DNA of 5,598 bases, from the NCBI GenBank assembly GCA_017404585.1, contig JAFRCB010000290.1, forward strand, positions 1-5,598, written 5' to 3'. A program made the position numbers and the translations under genes. Origin of the DNA: Lachnospiraceae bacterium (GTDB taxonomy: Bacteria > Bacillota > Clostridia > Lachnospirales > Lachnospiraceae). Below the pieces are notes generated by a model. It saw only the letters and a list, made by a program, of their open reading frames with translations. It made no database searches and had not been told where the DNA came from. Positions 1-5,420 of this stretch are shown piece after piece. The first letter of the stretch is position 1, and each line of letters starts with the position of its first letter.

Positions 1-950
1 CGGTCCGATGTGACCATGTCGGCATAAATGTTAAAAACATCGACCGACTGCGCATAGTTCATCATGTCGGGATCATGACCGCCGGCCGGCCTCATATTGA
101 CCTCCATCACGGCATAATCGCCGGCTTTTCCGACGCCGTCAAAATCCTTTGTGATATTGATGAACTCAAAGTGGACAAAACGGCTGTCCGCATTAAAGGC
201 TTTTACGGTCTTCCTTCCGAGCTCTCTGAGCCGCTCCGGCACCTCGGGCATCGTGTAGAAATGAATATTTTCATCGTTGTTGACGGAATCAATGACCGGC
301 GGGTAGGTGCACATGGATTCAAAGATCGGCTCGCAGTTCGAATCGATAACAGCGTCGTAGGTGCAGATGTCGCCTGAGAGGAACTGTTCCATCACATACG
401 GAACGGATGGCAGCTCGCTGTAGAATGCGGCCAGTTCATCGTCCGAATTCAGCTTAAATGTGCCATTTGCACCGACACCAATATCAGGCTTAACAATAAC
501 GGGGTAGCCGACCTCCCTGATGAAGGCTTTTGCCGCCGCAAGGTCACTGACAATGTGCTGGCGTGCGGTCGGAATATGAGCTTCCACAAAAATCCGCTTC
601 ATGCCGGATTTCTTTACGAGATTCCCGATCTCGCTCTCCCTTGTCCCCACAGCAATGTTGAAATCCGTTCGCAGGCGGGCATCCGTGGGAAGCCAGTACT
701 CGTTCAGCGACTCCAGCCAGTCGATCCTTCCGTATTTATGGATGAAGAACGCGGCTGCGCGGTAGACCTGGTCGTAATCTTCAAGTGAGGAAACATAATA
801 GTATTCTGTCAGAGAGTTTTTCAGCTGGTCGTTCAAAGAATCATAGGGCACGTCCCCGATGCCGAGCACGTTTACGCCGTGGCCTTTAAGGCGGTCACAG
901 AAATATGTACATGTGACGGGGTAGGCAGGTGAAATAAACACAAAATTCAT
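1..950 (-). CDS. ATP-grasp superfamily ligase, C-terminus cut by window edge
   Basis: This gene reads from ATG at 950 down through position 1 without a stop, giving 316 residues. An N-terminal pre-ATP-grasp segment (about 1-105, starting MNFVFISPAYPV) precedes an ATP-grasp core. The core shows the first ATP-binding strand and glycine loop (VIVKPDIGVGANG, residues 151-163, with Lys154 as likely phosphate contact), the hinge (VMEQF, 186-190), and the metal/catalytic strand motifs HFEF (260-263) and EVNMRPAGG (283-291). The Glu, Asn and Arg of the last motif match the Mg2+ and phosphate ligands of carbamoyl-phosphate-synthase-like members. The family joins a carboxylate to an amine or thiol using ATP, but nothing here identifies the substrate. 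The start is set by GGAGG at 957-961, six bases upstream. The gene has its own promoter (1020-1049) and follows queF on the same strand after a 245-nt gap, so a role in queuosine metabolism is not implied. Confidence 0.88.
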   Translation of the reverse strand, partial: MNFVFISPAYPVTCTYFCDRLKGHGVNVLGIGDVPYDSLNDQLKNSLTEYYYVSSLEDYDQVYRAAAFFIHKYGRIDWLESLNEYWLPTDARLRTDFNIAVGTRESEIGNLVKKSGMKRIFVEAHIPTARQHIVSDLAAAKAFIREVGYPVIVKPDIGVGANGTFKLNSDDELAAFYSELPSVPYVMEQFLSGDICTYDAVIDSNCEPIFESMCTYPPVIDSVNNDENIHFYTMPEVPERLRELGRKTVKAFNADSRFVHFEFINITKDFDGVGKAGDYAVMEVNMRPAGGHDPDMMNYAQSVDVFNIYADMVTSD

Positions 951-1006
951 CAGGATCCTCCACATCTGTTCTCTCATCAGCCTTCTGCGCGGCTGACATT
1001 CATTCG

Positions 1007-1044
1007 CTTATCAGTTTCCATTATATCCGCACACTGCTGATAAG
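1007..1044. repeat. Inverted repeat straddling the ATP-grasp promoter (possible operator)
   Basis: CTTATCAG at 1007-1014 and CTGATAAG at 1037-1044 are perfect 8-nt inverted half-sites, 30 bp centre to centre. One half lies in the promoter spacer, just downstream of the -35 box on the transcribed side. The other lies at the predicted transcription start, so the -10 box sits between them. A spacing near three helical turns would put both halves on one DNA face. This position fits a repressor site; an RNA hairpin is less likely because one half lies upstream of the start site. The binding protein is unknown. Confidence 0.4.
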
Positions 1045-1049
1045 TTCAA
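1020..1049 (-). promoter_or_regulatory. Sigma-A-type promoter of the ATP-grasp gene
   Basis: On the minus strand the -35 box TTGAAC (1044-1049) and a perfect -10 box TATAAT (1020-1025) are separated by 18 bases. Transcription would begin near 1013, leaving a leader of about 60 nt before the ATG at 950. It is among the best promoter matches in the window. Confidence 0.75.
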
Positions 1050-1119
1050 GTACCGCTTGCAGGTCTTGACCTTCTGACTGCACGCAGAAGGGCTGCCGCG
1101 TCAGACAAAGTTCACACTG

Positions 1120-1154
1120 ATATAGCATGCATTTGCAAATGTAGTCTGCTATAT
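1120..1154 (-). repeat. Hairpin downstream of queF, without a U-run
   Basis: ATATAGCA (1120-1127) pairs with TGCTATAT (1147-1154). Inside lies a perfect 12-nt palindrome, CATTTGCAAATG (1130-1141). It sits 42 bases past the queF stop. A weak terminator or mRNA-end stabiliser is possible, but there is no T-tract on the minus strand and the stem is A/T-rich, so it is not called a terminator. Confidence 0.4.
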
Positions 1155-1195
1155 GTTATTCGAACACGCCTTAACGCGACAGCCCCATATATGTC

Positions 1196-1678
1196 TCATC
1201 GATTATCTACTTTTTCCGGATACATATCATGATACCGCATGCGGTCCCATGCGACCTGTTCCCACCTGGTTCCCGGCTTTCCGTAATTGCAGTAGGGATC
1301 GATCGAGAGTCCGCCGCGCGGAAGGAACTTTCCCCACACCTCAATGTACTTCGGATCCATCAGCTTAACTAAATCCTTCATGATGATATTGACGACATCC
1401 TCATGGAAATCTCCGTGGTTTCTGAAGGAAAACAGGTAGAGCTTCAGAGACTTGCTCTCAACGAGTTTTTCGTCCGGAACATAGGAAATAATGATTGTCG
1501 CAAAATCCGGCTGGCCTGTGATCGGGCAGAGGCTCGTGAACTCCGGGCAGTTGAACTTCACGAAATAGTCATTGCCGGGATGCTTGTTGCCAAAGGACTC
1601 AAGGACTCCCGGATCATAGTCGGTCTTATATTCAGTATGCGCGCTGCCCAGCTTCGTCAAATTTTCGTTCTCTCTCAT
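1196..1678 (-). CDS. queF: NADPH-dependent 7-cyano-7-deazaguanine (preQ0) reductase QueF
   Basis: This 160-residue protein reduces the nitrile of preQ0 to the aminomethyl group of preQ1 with NADPH, in the cytoplasm, late in free-base queuosine synthesis. It is the short, unimodular form of the enzyme and is very similar to B. subtilis QueF along its whole length. Visible active-site elements are [13 protein letters not shown] with nucleophile Cys51 and acid Asp58, the substrate/NADPH-binding segment ESKSLK (74-79), and [10 protein letters not shown] with His92 and Glu93. A longer reading from an ATG at 1693 exists, but its second and third codons are AGG AGG, which is the ribosome binding site (1685-1690) six bases before the ATG at 1678. 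The later start is therefore chosen. The first 47 bases overlap the 3' end of the transporter gene in another frame, which suggests translational coupling. It is the last gene of the queC operon. Confidence 0.97.
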   Translation of the reverse strand: MRENENLTKLGSAHTEYKTDYDPGVLESFGNKHPGNDYFVKFNCPEFTSLCPITGQPDFATIIISYVPDEKLVESKSLKLYLFSFRNHGDFHEDVVNIIMKDLVKLMDPKYIEVWGKFLPRGGLSIDPYCNYGKPGTRWEQVAWDRMRYHDMYPEKVDNR

Positions 1679-2369
1679 TATAATCCTCCTCATTCATAGG
1701 CACGATCGCGCGTGCCAGGTACATAAACGGCGTATCCATAAGCGCGACGACCGCCTTGAACAGATACGTTGTGATCAGGATGCTGAAAAACACGCCGGTC
1801 GGGTAAACTCCCCAGAAGGCAAGTGTGGTAAAAATCACTGTGTCAATGGCCTGGCTGGTCAGCGTGCTTCCGTTATTGCGCAGCCACAGCTTTTCGCTCG
1901 TGTTGCCGGTTCTCTTCCAGATCAGGTGATACAGGAACACGTCGATGTTCTGGCTGCAGACAAAGCCGACAAGGCTTGCAAATGTAATCCTCGGCACAAG
2001 ACCGAACACGACCGCAAGGCTCTCGCTGATGTAGTCGTTTGAATTCGGTGTGAAGAGAAGGATCATCTGCGTGCCGAGCATCCAAAGGACCATAATGGTA
2101 AAGCTATAGGCGACCGCGCGCGAAGCTTCCTTCTTACCGTACTTCTCAGACAGAATGTCTGTCACAAGGAACGTTGACGCGTAAAGGACATTGCCGGCGG
2201 TGGTGGACAGGCCGAAGATGTCGACACATTTGCACACAGCAATATTTCCGAGAAGTGTTCCGAATATTGCAAATGCAAAAAGCCCGTTCTTCCCAAACAC
2301 CTTATACAGGACAAGAACGCTGCCCAGATACACAAGAACAGTTAAAATAAAAATCAATTCATTCGACAT
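1632..2369 (-). CDS. yhhQ: Queuosine precursor transporter, YhhQ/COG1738 (DUF165) family
   Basis: This 245-residue integral membrane protein has about six or seven hydrophobic segments (roughly residues 5-24, 29-47, 59-70, 86-106, 127-148, 173-190 and 193-210). Family hallmarks are [16 protein letters not shown] (67-82) and [16 protein letters not shown] (165-180), the latter carrying the conserved Ser/Thr-Ser-Gln and Asp-Thr. E. coli YhhQ of this family takes up preQ0/preQ1; substrate identity here is inferred from that and from the flanking queC and queF. An upstream in-frame extension reaching 2486 lies wholly inside queC and is rejected. GGAGG (2376-2380) lies six bases before the ATG at 2369, and only one base separates this ATG from the queC stop. 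The charged tail ([13 protein letters not shown]) is encoded by DNA that also carries the queF ribosome binding site and first codons. Confidence 0.93.
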   Translation of the reverse strand: MSNELIFILTVLVYLGSVLVLYKVFGKNGLFAFAIFGTLLGNIAVCKCVDIFGLSTTAGNVLYASTFLVTDILSEKYGKKEASRAVAYSFTIMVLWMLGTQMILLFTPNSNDYISESLAVVFGLVPRITFASLVGFVCSQNIDVFLYHLIWKRTGNTSEKLWLRNNGSTLTSQAIDTVIFTTLAFWGVYPTGVFFSILITTYLFKAVVALMDTPFMYLARAIVPMNEEDYNERERKFDEAGQRAY

Positions 2370-2370
2370 C

Positions 2371-3069
2371 TCATTCCTCCATGTCTGCTTCATATTCGAT
2401 CGGGTCGACAAGATCATTTTCCGCAAACGCCTTCCTTCTGTCGCGGCAGGTCCCGCACACACCGCAGGCTTTCTCATGGCCTTCATAGCAGCTCCAGGTC
2501 AGCTCGAACGGAACACCGAGCTCGTGCCCGACCTTCACGACATAGGATTTCGGCTTGTCGATAAAGGGTGCGACGACCCTGAGGGCTTTCCCACTTCCGA
2601 TATAAATCGATTCGGCAATCGCATTGTTGAACTCTACGCTGGTATCCGGATAGGCATTTCCGGCTGCGTCATCCGCGTGGGCACCGTAGTAGATCACCTC
2701 ACAGCCGCATCCTATAGCGATTGACGCGGCGGCAGAGAGGAAGAGGCCGTTCCTGTAGGGTACGTAGGTGCTGACCGGAGCGCCGGCATTTGCAGCAAGC
2801 TGCTCGGCGTACTCCTCATGCGGGATTTCTTCCGCAGAACCCTCAAGGAGAGTGCACGCGCTGCCCTTGAAGATTTCTCCGAGATCGAGCGTGCGCCTTT
2901 CCACGCCGTAGAAGGCAGCCACCTTCTCGGAGGCCACCATCTCCTTTTTGTGCTTCTGACCGTAGTAGATCGAGAGGGCGATGACTTCGTCCGCCCCGTA
3001 CTTTTTGACCGCAAGACCCAGGCAGACAGAGCTGTCGAGTCCGCCGCTGAATAAAACCAGTGCTTTCAT
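2371..3069 (-). CDS. queC: 7-cyano-7-deazaguanine synthase QueC
   Basis: This 232-residue cytoplasmic enzyme converts 7-carboxy-7-deazaguanine to preQ0 using ammonia and ATP. The N-terminal PP-loop SGGLDSS (8-14) marks the ATP-pyrophosphatase fold. Other family signatures are YYGQKH (35-40), YVPYRN (102-107) and GAHADDAAGNAYPDT (129-143). A C-terminal zinc site is formed by Cys194, Cys202, Cys205 and Cys208 in SCYEGHEKACGVCGTC. Length is normal for the family. The ATG at 3069 is preferred over an in-frame TTG at 3081, because GGGAG (3075-3079) lies five bases before the ATG and within the longer reading. It is the first gene of the operon, preceded by an intrinsic terminator and structured leader, so its expression is likely controlled by attenuation. 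queD and queE, needed for de novo supply of its substrate, are not in the window. Confidence 0.97.
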   Translation of the reverse strand: MKALVLFSGGLDSSVCLGLAVKKYGADEVIALSIYYGQKHKKEMVASEKVAAFYGVERRTLDLGEIFKGSACTLLEGSAEEIPHEEYAEQLAANAGAPVSTYVPYRNGLFLSAAASIAIGCGCEVIYYGAHADDAAGNAYPDTSVEFNNAIAESIYIGSGKALRVVAPFIDKPKSYVVKVGHELGVPFELTWSCYEGHEKACGVCGTCRDRRKAFAENDLVDPIEYEADMEE

Positions 3070-3079
3070 AATTTCTCCC

Positions 3080-3110
3080 AAAAGAAAAAGGCTTTGCCTT
3101 AAGCAAAGCC
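3080..3110 (-). terminator. queC: Intrinsic terminator in the queC leader (attenuator)
   Basis: On the minus strand GGCTTTGC (3103-3110) pairs perfectly with GCAAAGCC (3090-3097) around a five-base loop, followed by TTTTTCTTTT (3080-3089). The T-tract runs directly into the queC ribosome binding site (3075-3079). The terminator therefore lies between the operon promoter and its first gene, and must be bypassed for the operon to be expressed. Its 5' arm can instead pair with leader positions 3187-3201. Confidence 0.88.
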
Positions 3111-3248
3111 GACCGCGCAGGCGAAGACGGGCCCTTCAGCCTCATGCCTGCATAAAATAACGAAGCCGCGGCTCCGTTAAGTCAGTCCCGGTTTTGCTTA
3201 ACGACAGGAAGGTACAAATGAACTGTCGGCCTGACCCGCTGGTCAAGC
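3111..3248 (-). promoter_or_regulatory. queC: Structured 5' leader of the queC operon, candidate riboswitch
   Basis: From a predicted start near 3248 the leader can form five hairpins on the minus strand. These are CTTGACC/GGTCAGG (3230-3247), CGACAG/CTGTCG with a 15-nt loop (3202-3228), CGTTAAG/CTTAACG (3175-3203, sharing two bases with the previous stem), GGAGC/GCTTC (3162-3175), and GCAGGC/GCCTGC enclosing GAAGG/TCTTC (3117-3151). The strand TTAAGCAAAACC (3190-3201) is complementary at 11 of 12 positions to the terminator 5' arm (3099-3110), and the pairing extends by one G-C and one G-U. It can thus be either an antiterminator strand or locked in the 3175-3203 hairpin. Gene context points to a preQ1-type ligand. 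The hairpin plus A-rich, GG-ending tail at 3187-3228 recalls class I preQ1 aptamers, but the loop is longer than usual and I could not establish the pseudoknot. The class is therefore unassigned. Confidence 0.6.
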
Positions 3249-3254
3249 TTTCTA

Positions 3255-3283
3255 ACTATAGCAGAAACGATTGCAGAATGCAA
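3255..3283 (-). promoter_or_regulatory. queC: Promoter of the queC operon (extended -10)
   Basis: On the minus strand TTGCAT (3278-3283) and TATAGT (3255-3260) are 17 bases apart. TGC immediately before the -10 box (3261-3263) gives an extended -10. Transcription would start near 3248, giving a leader of about 180 nt. The -35 box lies only two bases from the 19-bp inverted repeat at 3286-3340. Confidence 0.65.
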
Positions 3284-3285
3284 GA

Positions 3286-3340
3286 GCCGGGGACGGTTCT
3301 TTTTACGTGAAAAAACCGCGCAAAAAGAACCGTCCCCGGC
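3286..3340. repeat. Perfect 19-bp inverted repeat, REP/MITE-like
   Basis: GCCGGGGACGGTTCTTTTT (3286-3304) and AAAAAGAACCGTCCCCGGC (3322-3340) are exact reverse complements separated by 17 bases. The element lies between the divergent queC and FUSC-HAD promoters. From memory, the core word GGGGACGGTTCTTTT recurs in dispersed palindromes of many unrelated bacteria and is associated with IS200/REP-type tyrosine transposases; this was not checked here. No transposase gene is in the window. A conventional terminator is less likely, because no gene ends into it from either side. Confidence 0.75.
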
Positions 3341-3347
3341 GCACGTA

Positions 3348-3356
3348 TGCTATAAT
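3348..3356 (+). promoter_or_regulatory. Extended -10 promoter for the FUSC-HAD gene
   Basis: TGCTATAAT at 3348-3356 is a perfect -10 box with the extended TG motif. No convincing -35 box lies 16-18 bases upstream, because that position falls within the right arm of the inverted repeat. Transcription would start near 3363, leaving about 80 nt before the ATG at 3445. Confidence 0.5.
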
Positions 3357-3444
3357 TATTAACTGACTACACATGTAGAAGCACAATCACCACCCACCGC
3401 CTAATGGCAGTAAGTTTCCGCCTGCAACACCGAGGGTTTAATTC

Positions 3445-4809
3445 ATGAGTCATCAAGCACCGCAATCAACACCAAAGAAACCCCGCTTCCCCATGCCGGG
3501 GCAGAGAATTCTCCGCTCAGTCATGGCGGCACTCATATGCCTTATTATATACCTCCTCCGCGGCCGCCGCGGAGCACCGTTCTACTCCATCATCGCCGCA
3601 CTTCAGTGCATCCAGCCCTACTCTCCCAACATGCTCAAGGTCGGCAGGAACAGAATCACCGGCACCCTGGTCGGCGCATTCTGGGGAGCTTGTGTCCTCT
3701 TTGGCGCCCTCTGGGTTACCGGCGGACAGCTCGAATACGAAAACACCATCATCTATTATATCATTCTGGCAATTTTCGTCGGTGTCGTCCTGTACTCGAC
3801 TGTCGTACTCAAAGTCACAGAATCCTCCTACTTCTCAGCAGTCGTCTTCCTCAGCATCGCGATGAACCATATCGGAGATGCCAACCCCTACATTTTTGTG
3901 TTTAACAGGACGCTTGATACGATCATCGGAGTCGGCGTTGCGGTTCTGGCCAACTCGGTCCATTTCCCAAGAATACGGGACCGGGAAACGCTGTTCGTAT
4001 CGGGAGTCGATCATGTCCTCTTCCGCGAGGACCGCAGCCTCTCACCCTTCACCCGGATACAGCTCAACCGATTTATTCAGGACGGCATGCTCTTCTCCGT
4101 CACAACAAAACAGACGCCGGCGACAGTTCGGGAACTGACTATCGGCATAGGTATCCGCCTTCCGATCATCGCGATGGACGGGGCGGTTCTATATGACATG
4201 AAATCGCAGGAATACCTTAAGACAGTGACAATGGACAGGTCGACTGCCAGAGAAGTCACGAACTTTCTGGTCGGGCAAATGCAGCCATTTTTCGTGCACA
4301 ATATCGAAGAAAACCTTCTCAAGATCAATGTCAGGGGTATGAAACTGAACGAACCGGCACCTGAAAAAGGCAGCTCGGCGGAACCGCTATACGCCCTCTA
4401 TGAGAAAAAGAAAGACTCGCCATACCGGAACTATGTCAGTACCGATGAGGATATCGTGGATAACGTGCTGTACTTTACGATCATCGGTCCCGACGTGCGT
4501 GTCACAAAGCTGCATGATCTTTTGATGCAGCAACCGTGGGCTGACAGCATAAGAGCCAGATATGACATATTCGACTGCCGTGAGGAAGAACTCATCCTGA
4601 GGATCTATGATCACCGGGCCACTCAGCGAGCAATGCTCGAGGAGCTGCGCAGATATACCGGAGCACCGCGCACAGTCCTCTTCGGGATCTGGCGCGGCGA
4701 GTGCGACGTGGTGATCCCGGATGCCGGTGGCGGCTATATGGTCAAGGAGCTCAAGAAACGGTTCGAGCCGATCGATATAAGAGGCTGGCGGGATATCCTT
4801 CATTTTTGA
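3445..4809 (+). CDS. FUSC/aromatic-acid-exporter-like membrane domain fused to a degenerate HAD domain
   Basis: This 454-residue protein has two parts. Residues about 24-175 hold five or six hydrophobic segments (roughly 25-39, 44-58, 72-93, 102-121, 127-141, 156-173). They carry the FUSC-family signatures RNRITGTLVGAFWG (68-81) and NRTLDTIIGVGVAVLANSV (154-172). Residues about 205-454 follow the layout of a Cof-type HAD phosphatase: DGMLFS (213-218, cf. DxDGTL), PIIAMDGAVLYD (240-251, cf. the 'NGA' strand), a cap-like region, and FGIWRGECDVVIPDAGGG (413-430, cf. GDxxND). The expected nucleophile Asp appears as Ile211, the motif III Lys as Gln394, and the motif IV GD as GI. Phosphatase activity is therefore doubtful and a sensing role is an inference. 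The start is supported by GAGGG at 3432-3436, eight bases upstream. It is divergent from queC and convergent with the DUF3021 gene (45-nt gap). Transport substrate is unknown. Confidence 0.75.
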   Translation: MSHQAPQSTPKKPRFPMPGQRILRSVMAALICLIIYLLRGRRGAPFYSIIAALQCIQPYSPNMLKVGRNRITGTLVGAFWGACVLFGALWVTGGQLEYENTIIYYIILAIFVGVVLYSTVVLKVTESSYFSAVVFLSIAMNHIGDANPYIFVFNRTLDTIIGVGVAVLANSVHFPRIRDRETLFVSGVDHVLFREDRSLSPFTRIQLNRFIQDGMLFSVTTKQTPATVRELTIGIGIRLPIIAMDGAVLYDMKSQEYLKTVTMDRSTAREVTNFLVGQMQPFFVHNIEENLLKINVRGMKLNEPAPEKGSSAEPLYALYEKKKDSPYRNYVSTDEDIVDNVLYFTIIGPDVRVTKLHDLLMQQPWADSIRARYDIFDCREEELILRIYDHRATQRAMLEELRRYTGAPRTVLFGIWRGECDVVIPDAGGGYMVKELKKRFEPIDIRGWRDILHF

Positions 4810-4854
4810 CATGTAATTTACGCGGAACCTGTCTCCGACAGCCACGTTGACAGT

Positions 4855-5295
4855 TCATTCACCGTGCAGCTGCCGGAACCTCTGCAGATCCTCATTCAGC
4901 ACCCTGGCTTCCGCGGATTCCCGAAGCCAGGAAAAAAATCTGGCCATGATGTAAATAATGAGCACGCTGCCCGCAATAACGAGGACCACAGAAATCCTGT
5001 TCGTATCGATGACTGGGCTTGTGAAGGCAAAAAACAGCATGACGGCTTCGATCAGTACCAGTTCAAGAGCCATACGGGCAATCAACTCCTGCTTTTTCAA
5101 CTCGCGCCTTGAGTAGGTTGCAAATGTAGGCAGCACACAGCAGGCCGCATATCGTAGTGGAGTCATCATAGCAGCGTATCCGAAACGCGCGTCCGCATCG
5201 AAAGCGGAACCGATCACGCAAATTGCGATTGTAATCAGCGTCGTGAGCATAAAAAACAGAGACAGCTTTTCGATAAAGAATTGTTTAAAGCTCAT
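4855..5295 (-). CDS. DUF3021 family four-helix membrane protein
   Basis: This 146-residue protein has four predicted transmembrane segments (about 10-29, 39-61, 73-92, 101-122) and a charged C-terminal helix (SAEARVLNEDLQRFRQLHGE) likely to be cytoplasmic. Size, topology and the cytoplasmic RRELKKQE loop (63-70) match DUF3021 proteins, which in Firmicutes are typically encoded next to a LytTR-domain regulator, as here. Their biochemical function is not known; a membrane partner or inhibitor of the regulator, as in streptococcal LytTR regulatory systems, is an inference. AGGAG (5306-5310) lies ten bases before the ATG, slightly long, while a weaker GAGAG is nearer. The gene starts 110 bases after the LytTR stop. 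It ends facing the FUSC-HAD gene, with a small CTGTC/GACAG hairpin (4829-4841) between them that lacks a U-tract. Confidence 0.8.
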   Translation of the reverse strand: MSFKQFFIEKLSLFFMLTTLITIAICVIGSAFDADARFGYAAMMTPLRYAACCVLPTFATYSRRELKKQELIARMALELVLIEAVMLFFAFTSPVIDTNRISVVLVIAGSVLIIYIMARFFSWLRESAEARVLNEDLQRFRQLHGE

Positions 5296-5325
5296 TGATC
5301 ACACTCTCCTCTCAGCACCGTCAGA

Positions 5326-5420
5326 CTTCCCTCTCAAAGCGCTCTTGTTCTCCCAGATCCATCCTGCTCTCCCCCTCAGCGCAGCCTTGCTCTCTCAGAT
5401 ACATCCTACTCTCCCCTCAG
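5326..5420 (-). repeat. Imperfect ~41-nt direct repeats spanning the LytTR stop and the gap to DUF3021
   Basis: Two nearly complete copies (5386-5420 and 5344-5379, about 31 of 36 aligned positions alike with one indel) and a partial third (about 5326-5337) run in tandem. Each begins, on the minus strand, with a purine-rich block such as CTGAGGGGAGAG followed by AGGATG. Copy one includes the last codons and TAG stop of the LytTR gene; in copy two the corresponding triplet is CAG. The repeats account for most of the 110-nt gap and multiply a ribosome-binding-like sequence ahead of the DUF3021 start. Confidence 0.65.

Larger units (their letters stand above)
951..1195 (-). other. Intergenic region between queF and the ATP-grasp gene
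   Basis: No coding region is supported in this gap. On the minus strand it holds, in order of transcription, a hairpin just behind queF (1120-1154), further small inverted repeats around 1071-1104 (CTTCTG/CAGAAG), a strong promoter (1020-1049) overlapped by an inverted repeat (1007-1044), a short hairpin in the leader (TCAGCC 977-982 with GGCTGA 991-996), and the GGAGG ribosome binding site at 957-961. No clear intrinsic terminator with a U-run follows queF, so some read-through from the que operon into the ATP-grasp gene is possible. Confidence 0.6.

Noticed and set aside
75..788. Plus-strand open frames at 75-377 and 555-788
   Set aside because: They are opposite the ATP-grasp gene, whose minus-strand reading is continuous from 950 to the left edge and contains the family motifs.
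2370..2486. N-terminal extension of the transporter by 39 residues
   Set aside because: The extension lies wholly inside queC in another frame, and a strong GGAGG sits six bases before the ATG at 2369, where family homology begins.
2191..2724. Plus-strand open frame of 177 codons
   Set aside because: It lies antisense to queC and the transporter gene, both of which have clear family motifs and ribosome binding sites. Its translation resembles nothing recognisable.
3070..3248. T-box leader
   Set aside because: No T-box motif complementary to a tRNA acceptor end (AGGGTGGNACCGCG-like) is seen before the terminator, and the downstream genes are not amino-acid related.
3286..3340. Intrinsic terminator
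   Set aside because: No gene ends towards it from either side, and no T-run follows the stem outside the arms. A dispersed palindromic element fits better.
4387..4845. Minus-strand open frame of 152 codons
   Set aside because: It is antisense to the C-terminal half of the FUSC-HAD gene and shows no recognisable domain, so it is treated as a shadow.
5321..5404. Separate 27-residue gene between LytTR and DUF3021
   Set aside because: It has a plausible ribosome binding site but consists entirely of the tandem repeat and resembles no known peptide. It is reported only within the repeat finding.
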